A stretch of DNA of 64,000 nucleotides from Saccharicrinis sp963677655 (GTDB lineage: Bacteria > Bacteroidota > Bacteroidia > Bacteroidales > Marinilabiliaceae), in NCBI GenBank assembly GCA_963677655.1, contig OY782088.1, one strand, 5' to 3'. Shown here in pieces: positions 41,558 through 51,112 of the stretch (position 1 is the first letter of the stretch; every line of letters begins with the position of its first letter). The translations under genes and the position numbers were made by a program. Under the pieces are notes generated by a model. It made no database searches and had not been told where the DNA came from. It saw nothing but the letters and a program-made list of their open reading frames with translations.

Positions 41558-42640
41558 TTACGATTGTGGAATTTTAATCTTATCATCCTTAGTTAATCCA
41601 CCCTTCACCTCAATTTGAATTCCATCAGACAAACCGGTTTCTATTTGTTTCTTCTCAAAAATTTGATTTGCAACTTCAATTTCAACAAATGCACTATCAT
41701 TGCTAAACTGAAGCAACTTTTCATTGATGGTTAAAACACTGTCTCTTTTGTCTAATACAATATCAGCATTAGCACTATATCCTGCTCTGATAAACTGACC
41801 TTCTTTTAAATTTACATCTGCTTTTATTTCAAATTGAATAGCCCCATTTTCTTCAACACCCTTTGGTGAAATATACTCTAGTTTAGCATCGAACTTTTCG
41901 CCTTCTATAGCACCAATAGATAAAAGCAAATCCATTCCTTCCTTAATCTTACCAACCTCTGTTTCATCAACTTTACCTTCAAAAATCATTTCTCCCATAT
42001 CTGCTAGAATAGCAACAGTAGTACCGTCATTAAATGTGTTACTTTTAATAACAGAGTTACCTACCTCAACAGGAACATCTAATACCATTCCTTCAATTGT
42101 AGCTCGAATAATTGTATTGGTTTGGTTTCCCATACTTTTAGTTACACCCTCTTTAATTAGTTGTAAATTATTATCTGCAGTTTGAAGGTCCACTTTGGCA
42201 TTCTCATAGTTCATTTGCTCATCCTCAAATATAGATTTTGCAATAACTCCTGTTTCATACAGTTCTTTTTTCCTATTGTACTCAATTTCCGCATTTTTAA
42301 AAGCAATCTTCGCTTTATTAAGTTGACTCTCGGCACTATTTACCTGAACCATTTCCGGTATAATCTGAATTTTAGCTATTACATCACCTTTCTTTAAATT
42401 ATCTCCTGGTTCAACATATAATTCTGTAATAATTCCGGATTCCTGGGGTTTAATCTCAATTTCCTTACGAGGAACAACAGAACCTGTAGCAACTGTTTTT
42501 TTAACAATATCTTTAAATTCCGGAGTTTCGGTTTCAAAAACAACATCCTTCTCTTTTGATTTATCATATAAGTAGTAAAATCCGCCTACAAAAATTACTG
42601 CAAATACTACAATAAAAAATATGTTTCTTACTCGTTTCAT
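41558..42640 (-). CDS. MacA-like periplasmic adaptor protein
   Basis: The 360-residue membrane-fusion protein has one N-terminal membrane segment (IFFIVVFAVIFVGGFYYLY). It has a biotinyl-lipoyl-like domain in two halves (IKPQESGIITELYVEPGDNLKKGDVIAKI and TIRATIEGMVLDVPVEVGNSV), a helical hairpin between them, and beta-barrel domains. It joins the inner-membrane permeases to the TolC-type channel. It lies between the permease and TolC genes, as expected of a MacAB-type exporter. Confidence 0.93.
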   Translation of the reverse strand: MKRVRNIFFIVVFAVIFVGGFYYLYDKSKEKDVVFETETPEFKDIVKKTVATGSVVPRKEIEIKPQESGIITELYVEPGDNLKKGDVIAKIQIIPEMVQVNSAESQLNKAKIAFKNAEIEYNRKKELYETGVIAKSIFEDEQMNYENAKVDLQTADNNLQLIKEGVTKSMGNQTNTIIRATIEGMVLDVPVEVGNSVIKSNTFNDGTTVAILADMGEMIFEGKVDETEVGKIKEGMDLLLSIGAIEGEKFDAKLEYISPKGVEENGAIQFEIKADVNLKEGQFIRAGYSANADIVLDKRDSVLTINEKLLQFSNDSAFVEIEVANQIFEKKQIETGLSDGIQIEVKGGLTKDDKIKIPQS

Positions 42641-42806
42641 GACTTAATATCTTATTAATTATGTTTTTATTTCATTGGTTTAACAAGCTCTCACAACAAA
42701 CTGACTATCTGCTCTAAATACATTTACAAATTATATAAATATCTAATTTCAAACAGCTCACAAATTTGCCTTATACCTTGTTTCTTATATCTAAAATTCT
42801 TCTTCT

Positions 42807-44072
42807 TTACACTTCGGATCTAATTGCTTCTATCGGTTTTATAGACACAGCTCTTTTTGAAGGAATTACTCCAGCAAAAACACCTGCTAAAACCAGAATA
42901 GCCAAAGAAGAAAGAGCAACGGTAAAATTAACCTGAGGATTTAAAAAACCTGAGCTATTTGCTGCATCAGATCCAATAGCCTGACTGACCAGTTCTACAA
43001 TAAAAATCCCGATAAACATTCCTATAGATCCTGCCACTCCAGTTAGAAAAACAGATTCTGTAATAACTGTGGATATAATGTTTAATGGAGTAGCACCTAT
43101 GGCTCTTTTTATTCCAATTTCCTGAGTACGTTCTTTAATGATAATAAGCATTATATTACTAATACCAATAATACCTGCCATTAGTGTTCCAATACCTACA
43201 AACCATATCAAAACATTAATTCCTAAAAACAGACCACTCATCTTTTTAAACTCTTCCCCAACATTATTTGAGCCCAATGCACCTTCATCATCAGGATGAA
43301 TATCATGTCGTTTAGCCAAAAACTTTTTTACGTCTTTTTCTATTTTCATAATATCGTATTCGGGTTTTCCTGTAATTGAAAAATAACCTACTATATTATT
43401 ATAATTATAAACGACCTGACAAGTTGTGAATGGAATAAAAACCATTGAATTATGACGCTCACCCCAACGACCGGAGTGTTTTGATTCATAAGTCCCGATA
43501 ACCTGAAAGTATAACTCACCGATTTTGATATATTTATTTAATGGATCCTCATCTTTATCAAACAATTCGTCATAAACTGTTTTTCCTATGATAGCTACCT
43601 TTCTGGTATTTTCAAGATCCATTTCATTAATATATCTACCATACTTTATGGTAACCGGATCAATCTTATTCTCATCAGGTACAATACCTGAAACTTCATA
43701 AGCTCCTTTCTCTAAACCACGACTAACTGTTAAAGACTCATTATGCCCCCCTCCCTGTATTCTCGGGGCAATAATGTCAATCCCTTTAATATTATCATGC
43801 ATGGCTTGTTTATCTTCATACTTAAAATAGTATCTTCTATTTCTGGGAAATCCTTTATAAGGCTTTGTCGTTGGACGTGTCCAAACAAACATGCTATTTG
43901 TTGCAAAATCACCCATATTTGCATAAACCCCGTTTTCAAGACCTTTTCCTGCTCCCATCATTATCATGAGCATAAAAATTCCCCAAAATACTCCAAAGCC
44001 GGTCATCACAGTCCTTAATTTATTCTTTTTTAAGGTGTAGAATATTTCTTGCCATTTATCTAAATCAAACAT
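42807..44072 (-). CDS. MacB-type ABC transporter permease (second)
   Basis: The 421-residue protein has one N-terminal helix after FYTLKKNKLRTVMTGFGVFWG, a large periplasmic MacB_PCD domain, and three C-terminal FtsX-type helices (about residues 290-315, 335-360 and 385-405). The conserved ERTQEIGIKRAIGA coupling segment and the final PIEAIRSE are present. It lacks an ATPase domain, which is supplied by the separate gene at 45300. It lies 11 bases after a related permease gene; the two probably form a heterodimer, which is inference. Confidence 0.93.
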   Translation of the reverse strand: MFDLDKWQEIFYTLKKNKLRTVMTGFGVFWGIFMLMIMMGAGKGLENGVYANMGDFATNSMFVWTRPTTKPYKGFPRNRRYYFKYEDKQAMHDNIKGIDIIAPRIQGGGHNESLTVSRGLEKGAYEVSGIVPDENKIDPVTIKYGRYINEMDLENTRKVAIIGKTVYDELFDKDEDPLNKYIKIGELYFQVIGTYESKHSGRWGERHNSMVFIPFTTCQVVYNYNNIVGYFSITGKPEYDIMKIEKDVKKFLAKRHDIHPDDEGALGSNNVGEEFKKMSGLFLGINVLIWFVGIGTLMAGIIGISNIMLIIIKERTQEIGIKRAIGATPLNIISTVITESVFLTGVAGSIGMFIGIFIVELVSQAIGSDAANSSGFLNPQVNFTVALSSLAILVLAGVFAGVIPSKRAVSIKPIEAIRSEV

Positions 44073-44083
44073 GTCACATTCTT

Positions 44084-45307
44084 TTATTCGTCGCGTAAGG
44101 CAACTATGGGTTTAATACTTGCTGCTCTCTTAGCAGGAATATATCCAGCTAAAGCACCTGCCAAAACAATTAAGCTGGCTGCACTTACAGCTACATTAAA
44201 ATCTACACCCGGATTTCTAAAAAAATCTGAGGCCGGCATTCCGTTCGAAATAAGCTCTAACAAACCAACACCTACCAAAAGCCCTAGAAATCCAGCTACA
44301 GCTGTAATAATGATTGCTTCCTGTAAGATTAAACTAATAACAGAACCTGGTGAAGCTCCTATGGCTTTACGAATACCAATTTCTTTAGTACGCTCTTTAA
44401 CGACAATAATCATAATATTGCTAACACCAACAATACCAGCAATAATTGTAAATATTCCAATGATTCCAACAAAAACACTTATACCAGTAAACAAAGCTTG
44501 TGTTTGCTGATAATTTTCAAGCACATTATAACCACCTAATGCCCTATTATCATCTACATCAAAATAATATTTCTTTGCCAGAGCAGACCTTACTCCTTCA
44601 AATATTTCTTTACTTTCTATCAGCGAACTCTCACCTGTAGTGAAGGCAATATTACTAACCCTATCTTTTTTTCCAAATACCTTTTGAGCTACAGTAAGAG
44701 GAATATAAAAACGTTCTGTTTCGCCAGGATGAATATCATCAAAAACCCCAATAATTTTAAAAGGAACACCTCGTATCTTCATATATGATCCTACGGGATT
44801 TTCATCTTTACATAATTGATCTTTAGCTCTTGTTCCAATAACTGCAACCTTTCTGCATTTTTCAATATCCAGTTTATTAAGCAAGCGTCCTTCTTTTACC
44901 ATGATTGCTTCAACATTTTGATATCCTTCCTGAACTGCTAACACTTGGAAATTACCGTATTCGCTTTTATAATTTACCAAAGAATTCCACATCCCTTGTC
45001 TTCCCGATAAATTTTCAATCTTTGGAAATTTAGTAGTTATCAGTTCCAAATCACTATTCCTAAGCTGTATTTCTCGCCCTATATTTAATCCTTTATACGC
45101 AATCGATGTTTGTCCTCCCCATAAATATATAGCATTTTTCGCATCACTGAAGTTATGCATAACGCCTCGCTCTAAACCTTTTCCTGCACCTAAAAGAATA
45201 ACCAAAATAAATATACCCCAGAATACGCTAAAGCCTGTTAAAAAAGAACGAAGTTTGTTCTTTTTCATAGTGCTAAATATCTCTTGCCAATTACTTAAAT
45301 CAAGCAT
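44084..45307 (-). CDS. MacB-type ABC transporter permease (first)
   Basis: The 407-residue protein has the same plan as its neighbour: FSTMKKNKLRSFLTGFSVFWG at the start, a periplasmic domain, and three C-terminal helices with KERTKEIGIRKAIGA and PAKRAASIKPIVALRDE. The two permeases differ mainly in the periplasmic domain, which may give an asymmetric exporter. Its start overlaps the end of the ATPase gene by 8 bases, so the genes are translationally coupled. Confidence 0.93.
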   Translation of the reverse strand: MLDLSNWQEIFSTMKKNKLRSFLTGFSVFWGIFILVILLGAGKGLERGVMHNFSDAKNAIYLWGGQTSIAYKGLNIGREIQLRNSDLELITTKFPKIENLSGRQGMWNSLVNYKSEYGNFQVLAVQEGYQNVEAIMVKEGRLLNKLDIEKCRKVAVIGTRAKDQLCKDENPVGSYMKIRGVPFKIIGVFDDIHPGETERFYIPLTVAQKVFGKKDRVSNIAFTTGESSLIESKEIFEGVRSALAKKYYFDVDDNRALGGYNVLENYQQTQALFTGISVFVGIIGIFTIIAGIVGVSNIMIIVVKERTKEIGIRKAIGASPGSVISLILQEAIIITAVAGFLGLLVGVGLLELISNGMPASDFFRNPGVDFNVAVSAASLIVLAGALAGYIPAKRAASIKPIVALRDE

Positions 45308-46004
45308 AACTAAATTGATTATGTAGTTGCTCTTTTTCTATCAAACCATCCTTCAGATGTATCACTCTATGTGTTTTTTCGGCGATATCATGTTCGTGAG
45401 TTACAATTACAACTGTAATTCCACTTTTATTAACTTCCTGAAGTATATCCATTACCTCATAAGATGTCTTTGTATCCAAAGCTCCGGTAGGTTCATCAGC
45501 AAAAATAATTTTAGGCTTAGATATTAAAGCTCTTGCTATAGCAATTCTTTGCTTTTGTCCCCCGGAAAGTTCGTTAGGCATATGTTCAGCCCACTCTTTC
45601 AACCCTAATCGATCCAGGTATTCCATTGCAATAGCATTACGTTTTTTACGACTTACTTTTTGATAATACAATGGTAATGCTACATTTTCTACTGCATTCT
45701 TAAACGAGATTAAATTAAACGACTGAAAAATAAAACCGATATACTGATTTCGAAATTGAGCTGCTTTTTTTTCATTCATCTGACGAATAAGAATATCATT
45801 TAAATAATATTCTCCACGATCATAATTATCAAGAATCCCAAGAATATTGAGCAAAGTAGATTTGCCAGAACCAGAGGATCCCATGATCGAAACCATTTCT
45901 CCTTCTTTTACATCTACATTAATTCCTTTTAATACATGAAGTGAATTTGCTCCTGTTGAATAGGATTTGTGCAGAGAGTTTACCTTTATTACACTTTTTC
46001 TCAC
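45300..46004 (-). CDS. ABC transporter ATP-binding protein of the MacB/LolD type
   Basis: The 234-residue ATPase has Walker A GSSGSGKST, the signature LSGGQKQRIAIARAL, Walker B IIFADEPTGALD and the switch His in VTHEHD. The N-terminal SYSTGANSLHVLKGINVDVKEGE fits the MacB/LolD group. It energises the two downstream permeases. It is the first gene of a five-gene operon (ATPase, permease, permease, adaptor, TolC), a complete tripartite exporter. Substrate is unknown: macrolide-like compounds, peptides, lipids or siderophore-like molecules are all possible. Confidence 0.95.
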   Translation of the reverse strand: MRKSVIKVNSLHKSYSTGANSLHVLKGINVDVKEGEMVSIMGSSGSGKSTLLNILGILDNYDRGEYYLNDILIRQMNEKKAAQFRNQYIGFIFQSFNLISFKNAVENVALPLYYQKVSRKKRNAIAMEYLDRLGLKEWAEHMPNELSGGQKQRIAIARALISKPKIIFADEPTGALDTKTSYEVMDILQEVNKSGITVVIVTHEHDIAEKTHRVIHLKDGLIEKEQLHNQFSYA

Positions 46005-46295
46005 TTGTATAGAATTTACGGTTAATATTATATTTTACAACAGCCTGTCTAAACAAGTGCCATTCCAAAATACTCAAACAACTATATATCTGCATCTTAA
46101 CCAAATACAAAGCAAAAACAAAGTGTCCACTTTTGATAGATCAACGTACGATATCGAACATTTTCAAACGCATTTTATCAAAATCCATACTATTTTGGTA
46201 AGTAATTACGAATAATAGATAAATATTATGACCTTAAATGATTAATCACTTAATTACATCAACTCAAACTGTAGCAACTATGCAGTGAATAAGAC
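46005..46295. other. Intergenic stretch upstream of the exporter operon
   Basis: No gene is seen. The region must contain the promoter for the exporter operon reading left from 46004, but I could not find a clear TAnnTTTG element at the right distance. Confidence 0.4.
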
Positions 46296-46529
46296 TTATA
46301 TCTTTATTAATCTGGAGACTTTCCAGAAATTTGAAATTATTGATATGAAGGTCAAGAAAAGAGCACTAATAAAAAATGAAAGTAATGTTATATCAAAATC
46401 TATTTTTGGTAATGAATAATGATTGACCATAAACTTATATCCAATGGAAATAAAATATTCTACTATATAAGATCCGAATAAAATGCTTAAAATAAAGATA
46501 ACTGCTCTGAATACAACTTTAAGAACCAT
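46296..46529 (-). CDS. Possible small membrane protein, 77 aa
   Basis: The frame encodes two hydrophobic helices (VVFRAVIFILSILFGSYIVEYFISIG and LLSFFISALFLTFISIISNFW) with a polar loop and a charged end (KVSRLIKI). Such a pattern is plausible for a real two-helix membrane protein. It is unrecognised, has no coupled neighbour, and sits in AT-rich DNA where such frames also arise by chance. The phased GTGAC repeats lie 74 bases upstream, which slightly favours a real, regulated gene. Confidence 0.45.
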   Translation of the reverse strand: MVLKVVFRAVIFILSILFGSYIVEYFISIGYKFMVNHYSLPKIDFDITLLSFFISALFLTFISIISNFWKVSRLIKI

Positions 46530-46602
46530 AACTATTTACTTAATATGATAATGAATATTAACAATATTAGGTAATTATGATAAAACATTGATAATTATGG
46601 GC

Positions 46603-46639
46603 GTGACAAAAATGTGACAAATACGTGACTTGCTGTGAC
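46603..46639. promoter_or_regulatory. Phased GTGAC direct repeats
   Basis: GTGAC occurs at 46603, 46614, 46625 and 46635, spacings of 11, 11 and 10 bases, about one helical turn each. In this AT-rich intergenic DNA the array is unlikely to be random. It is 74-110 bases upstream of the small membrane ORF and about 600 upstream of the exporter ATPase, both read leftward. It lies downstream of the barrel gene. A response regulator or similar factor binding in tandem is a reasonable guess. Confidence 0.55.
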
Positions 46640-46709
46640 GGGCAATATTTTTAATCTTTAAAACATTTTATTAAATAAAAAGTATTCCAGATATAGTAAA
46701 ACATCAATA

Positions 46710-47858
46710 CTAGAAATTCCATTTTAAGCGAAAGTAAGCTCCGATTGATTTACCGTTTTCATCAAAAGAAAAGTATTGAGAAATCAATGATAAGTTGATA
46801 TTATCTGCAATTGAATATTCAAAAGTAGGTCCTATATAAAAGTTCTGTAGCACAGGATAACCAAATCCCATATATGCCATTGAAATATTTAACAAAGGGT
46901 TTACCGGCCAGGCCAAAGATAACATATATGAATGTTTATCAATACTCAGTGCTTTTACTGAAGATTGATAATACATTAAAGAATTATACCCACCAGAATA
47001 ATGCCCCAGATTTCCTGAATATAAATATTCTATATTTAGCAACAGTGAGTTTCTAAACATGTAATTTGTACCAATAGATGCTAAAATAAAATTATCATTG
47101 ACATCATCCATATTCAGTAAATAAGAAACTTCGCCATAAAAACCAGCTTTAAAAAGGTCGCCACTCCATCCTCCTCCTATCACCCAATCTTCTTGCTCTA
47201 ATTCTCCTGCTAAAAACTGAACATCGTAGCCTTTTATAGTAGTACCAAATAGAGCTGCGGCTGTTACATCATTTTCATTATCAATTTTAATTACTGTTTC
47301 AAACTTTGAAGAAACGCCAGTAAAATATTGCAATCTTACACCATCCATTCCGGGTCTTTCCGGATAGTCAAAATCAAGGTACGAATATGAGTTAAAAATA
47401 TCATTGGGATTCCAAATCATGGTCTTACTCCAATTCACCCTTTGTCTACCAAACTTCACTTGCAACTTACCTTTAATATATTCAAGCCACAATCTGTCTA
47501 TATTTGTATTAATAACATAATTGCTTCTCGACTCCCAGTTAAAACTCATGTCAGCCCAACCGGGATCATTAGTAATAATATGTTTAAAAGTTGGCATTGA
47601 CCTAATTGTCTCTCCAGAAAAAATCCGGTTTCTAAAACTAACTCCGGAGTTAAACTTTTCATTTATCTGATAATCTAAATTGATTCTATTATGAATTAAA
47701 TTATCAAAATCTGTTTCCTTGGTTTGATCATTATAAGTTGCGGATGGCATTATTGAGAGATAGCCAGAAAACGTAAGTTCTTCCTGACTATAACAATTAT
47801 TAAGAAATGCGATTAACAGTAAGACAAAACCAAGTTTTTTTTTACTGGAAGTATTCAT
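46710..47858 (-). CDS. Outer-membrane beta-barrel protein of the ABC/LolA-like cluster
   Basis: I place the start at 47858 (MNTSSKKKLGFVLLLIAFLNNC), which gives a normal signal peptide; the in-frame ATG at 47876 adds six residues. The product has 382 residues, mostly alternating beta strands (LTFSGYLSIMPSATYNDQ, LWLEYIKGKLQVKFGRQRVNW, and others), ending in an aromatic residue (YFRLKWNF). It resembles DUF1302-like or general porin-like barrels. It overlaps the upstream ATPase gene by 17 bases and closes the operon. Within the cluster it may be the outer-membrane acceptor or exit for whatever the ABC system moves. Confidence 0.78.
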   Translation of the reverse strand: MNTSSKKKLGFVLLLIAFLNNCYSQEELTFSGYLSIMPSATYNDQTKETDFDNLIHNRINLDYQINEKFNSGVSFRNRIFSGETIRSMPTFKHIITNDPGWADMSFNWESRSNYVINTNIDRLWLEYIKGKLQVKFGRQRVNWSKTMIWNPNDIFNSYSYLDFDYPERPGMDGVRLQYFTGVSSKFETVIKIDNENDVTAAALFGTTIKGYDVQFLAGELEQEDWVIGGGWSGDLFKAGFYGEVSYLLNMDDVNDNFILASIGTNYMFRNSLLLNIEYLYSGNLGHYSGGYNSLMYYQSSVKALSIDKHSYMLSLAWPVNPLLNISMAYMGFGYPVLQNFYIGPTFEYSIADNINLSLISQYFSFDENGKSIGAYFRLKWNF

Positions 47859-48528
47859 CTTTAATGACTTTACCATCTTCTAAGGTTATTACTCTGTGTG
47901 CTTTTTTTACAACTCTGGCATCATGCGTAGCAAAAATAAAAGTAATATTTTCTTTTTTATTTAACTCCAGCATAATATCTAACAAATTTTCTGTAGACTT
48001 TGAATCCAAATTTGCGGTTGGTTCATCTGCTAAAACAAATTTAGGTTTAGAGGCTAATGCTCTTGCTACTGCCACTCTTTGCTGCTGCCCCCCGCTTAAC
48101 TGCATGGGTCTAATGTTTGCTTTTTCAGGAATACCAACAGCCTCCAGAAGTTCTTTACTACGCTTTGCTCTTTCTTTTTTAGCTACACCCTGCAATTCCA
48201 TAATAAACTCAATATTTTCTGAAGCTGTTAAAACTGGAATTAAATTAAAGGCCTGAAATACAAAACCAATATTTTTTAATCTAAATTTTGTTTTTTCTGA
48301 TGCTGATAAATTGTCTATCCTAACACCATTTATTTCAACACTACCATTTGTAGGCACATCCAGTCCTCCTAACATATTCAAAAATGTTGTTTTACCTGCT
48401 CCGGAGGGAGCTACCAATGCCGTAAACTCGCCTTCTTTAAAGCTCAAATCAATGCCATTCAGAGCTTTTACAGGAATATTTTTGGGATTATAAATTTTTT
48501 CTAAATTTTTAATTTCTATTATTGCCAT
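47842..48528 (-). CDS. ABC transporter ATP-binding protein of the LolD type
   Basis: The 228-residue ATPase has Walker A APSGAGKTT, signature LSGGQQQRVAVARAL, Walker B FVLADEPTANLD and the switch His in ATHDAR. The group is the LolD/MacB subfamily that works with FtsX-type permeases to extract molecules from the inner membrane. It follows the two permease genes on the same strand by 17 bases and overlaps the barrel gene. It differs clearly from the ATPase at 45300, so the window holds two separate systems. Confidence 0.94.
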   Translation of the reverse strand: MAIIEIKNLEKIYNPKNIPVKALNGIDLSFKEGEFTALVAPSGAGKTTFLNMLGGLDVPTNGSVEINGVRIDNLSASEKTKFRLKNIGFVFQAFNLIPVLTASENIEFIMELQGVAKKERAKRSKELLEAVGIPEKANIRPMQLSGGQQQRVAVARALASKPKFVLADEPTANLDSKSTENLLDIMLELNKKENITFIFATHDARVVKKAHRVITLEDGKVIKDEYFQ

Positions 48529-48545
48529 AACAACATCATTTAAAA

Positions 48546-49772
48546 TTAAATATACTGAAGTGCTTGAGATGGGTGCAACTTAAGCGCCTTGTATGCAGGA
48601 TAAATAGATGAAACAACGCCTGTAAATAAAACCAAAAGAGTGACACCCAATAACATTTGTATATTGTATTCGGGATAAATAATACTAGCATATCCCATTT
48701 CGGATAATCCTTCTGCCCACATAGAAAGATCAATTCCTGTAGTACTTGTAATATTAGTTGTAAATATTCCAATAACAATACCTATAAAACCACCTAATAA
48801 TGATAGAAACAAGGTTTCAAATACAATCATAAAAAATATTTGTTTGTTACTCATTCCAACCGCCATTAGCATTCCCAGTTCATGAACTCGTTCCATAACA
48901 ACCATTAACATGGTATTAACAATTCCAAAGCCCAGAGCAAGTAATATAATAACAACAAATACATACATATAAGCATTCATCGTTTCTGTAAGATACCCTA
49001 ATTCAGGTGAAATTTCCCTCCAGGATTCCACTTGCAAATTTCCACTTATTAATTCAATTTTATCCTTAACCACATCAACTGCTGTTGGATCAGAGCATCT
49101 AATAACAACCTCATGAATTCTTCCTTGAGGGAGATTTAAAAGTGCTGACAAATCAGATTTATTTACAAATAAGTTTCCCTCATCAAAACCAGTATTATTT
49201 GTTTTAAATATCCCTGCAACACGAAAAGCTCCGCCGGTAAAATCACCATTAGCATTTTGAAACCGAAGAATAATTTTAGATCGAAGCTTTAATTTTAGTT
49301 CTTCAGCTAATTTTTGGCCGATTACAACAGGATTCCTTCTTATCCCATCAAACCATTTACCCTCAACTATTTGTTTTGAAACGTCAACAACCATGGTATC
49401 TTTTGAAACATCAACTCCAACTACCTGAATGCCTGTTGCTTTTTCTGCAGATGCAGCCATAGCTGATATTACTATTCTTCCTGATGCATATTCAACCTCA
49501 GGAAGAGCTTCTATTTTCTTTATCAGTTGATCTTCGGCAAAATTTAACTTTACATCATCTGCTAACCTAAAACCAGGTTTATGTATTTGGATATGAGAAG
49601 TCTCTGTTTCAATACCAGCCTTTAATCTTTGAGTCATCCAACCATACATAAAAGTTGTAGTAAAAACACCAGCGTACATACCAACAATCAGAGCACCAAT
49701 AACAATCCAACTCCTAAGAGGGTTTCTCCATATATTTCTCCAAGCTATTTTTATAATCATTTTTTCTAACAA
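48546..49772 (-). CDS. LolC/E-type ABC transporter permease (second)
   Basis: The 408-residue protein starts KIAWRNIWRNPLRSWIVIGALIVGMYAG, with one membrane helix, a long periplasmic domain and three C-terminal helices. The segment VHELGMLMAVGMSNKQI is the coupling region. The final part ends LKLHPSQALQYI. It pairs with the permease encoded upstream at 49863 and the ATPase downstream. Its gene is 90 bases after the upstream permease gene and 17 before the ATPase gene. Confidence 0.92.
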   Translation of the reverse strand: MLEKMIIKIAWRNIWRNPLRSWIVIGALIVGMYAGVFTTTFMYGWMTQRLKAGIETETSHIQIHKPGFRLADDVKLNFAEDQLIKKIEALPEVEYASGRIVISAMAASAEKATGIQVVGVDVSKDTMVVDVSKQIVEGKWFDGIRRNPVVIGQKLAEELKLKLRSKIILRFQNANGDFTGGAFRVAGIFKTNNTGFDEGNLFVNKSDLSALLNLPQGRIHEVVIRCSDPTAVDVVKDKIELISGNLQVESWREISPELGYLTETMNAYMYVFVVIILLALGFGIVNTMLMVVMERVHELGMLMAVGMSNKQIFFMIVFETLFLSLLGGFIGIVIGIFTTNITSTTGIDLSMWAEGLSEMGYASIIYPEYNIQMLLGVTLLVLFTGVVSSIYPAYKALKLHPSQALQYI

Positions 49773-49862
49773 TTTTCTAGTTATTAGCCCTTAGTAGTGT
49801 AAATTATAACAATGAAACATCTTATTCCTTGTTTACTATTCCTTGCTGCTTTTGCTTGTAAC

Positions 49863-51080
49863 CTAGCCTTTAAGTGCATTTATACCACTCATTTTAAGAA
49901 TTCGTACAAATGGAAATATTGAAATAACAATTGTAATAAAAAACACAACTATCATTTGATTTAGAAACACTTGAGCATCCCATGCAAAAAACATAAATGG
50001 TTCAAATCCTAAATCACTCATCCATTCAGCAACCTTTCCTGTTAAGGGAATAGGGTGAAAATAAAAATATCCCACAACAGGCATACTTCCTAAAAAACCC
50101 ATTACAACACCTAACAATCCCATAAATAGAGTCTCAATTAATATAGTAATAGCTAATTTATATTTTTGCATTCCCACAGCCATCATGACACCAAATTCTC
50201 GTTTACGTTCAGAAATCATCATCATTACAGTTCCAAAAATTCCAAACATAATTACTATGTATAAAATTGCTTTCATCACCATAGCAGAAGACTTATCACT
50301 TTCAATTTGCTGAAGAAGAACAGGAAACATCTCTTCCCAACTTTTCACCTTATAAGGTGAATGGATTTGACTTTTTAATACAGGTAATATTTCTCTTGAG
50401 ACCTTATTGTTCTTTACCATTAAAACGTATGATGTTAACATCTTTTCTGCACCATAGAATTTTTGAGCATTATTAATTTCGAAGTAAACCAAGCGTCTGT
50501 TTAAATCCGGATTTGATGATTTAAATAAACCACGAACAGGATATTTACCGGCTGCAGTAATGCCATGATATCCTTGCCCCAGAAATACAGCTGTATCTCC
50601 TACTTGAATTTTTAACTTTTCGGCTAATTTAAAACCAAGTAATACACCATCATCATGCTCGTTTAAATAGGTTCCTTCAATAATCTTGTTTCCGATAGAT
50701 GTTAAGCGATGCTCCTTTTCCGGATCAATACCCATCACCATAGCTCCCTTTGTTAACTCTCCACTCGAAACCAAGGCAAAACTTTCAAGACGTGGTAAAA
50801 TATATTCAACCTCATCTAATTTCAGAATTTCGTTTTCTAGTGAGTCGTTTGCAACAAATGAGTTATTAATATTCTTGTCTTCCCAATAATCTTCCTGATG
50901 AATCTGAATATAACCAGAATAAAAGTTTACTACATTCTCAATCATATTATTATATGATCCCTCTTGCATTGAACCCATAAGAGAACATAAAATCACACCA
51001 AAAAATATCGAAGAAACAGTAATAATTGTTCGTCGTTTATTTCGCCATAAATTTCGCCATGCGATAACAATCAACTTCAT
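49863..51080 (-). CDS. LolC/E-type ABC transporter permease (first)
   Basis: The 405-residue protein starts MKLIVIAWRNLWRNKRRTI, has one helix, a periplasmic domain and three C-terminal helices. It carries the coupling segment KREFGVMMAVGMQKYKL and ends FVRILKMSGINALKG. It is a homologue of the next permease. It lies 32 bases downstream of the LolA-like gene. The gap of 90 bases before the second permease gene holds no gene. Confidence 0.92.
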   Translation of the reverse strand: MKLIVIAWRNLWRNKRRTIITVSSIFFGVILCSLMGSMQEGSYNNMIENVVNFYSGYIQIHQEDYWEDKNINNSFVANDSLENEILKLDEVEYILPRLESFALVSSGELTKGAMVMGIDPEKEHRLTSIGNKIIEGTYLNEHDDGVLLGFKLAEKLKIQVGDTAVFLGQGYHGITAAGKYPVRGLFKSSNPDLNRRLVYFEINNAQKFYGAEKMLTSYVLMVKNNKVSREILPVLKSQIHSPYKVKSWEEMFPVLLQQIESDKSSAMVMKAILYIVIMFGIFGTVMMMISERKREFGVMMAVGMQKYKLAITILIETLFMGLLGVVMGFLGSMPVVGYFYFHPIPLTGKVAEWMSDLGFEPFMFFAWDAQVFLNQMIVVFFITIVISIFPFVRILKMSGINALKG

Positions 51081-51112
51081 GAATTAAAATTTAATCATTT
51101 TGAATAAAGTTG

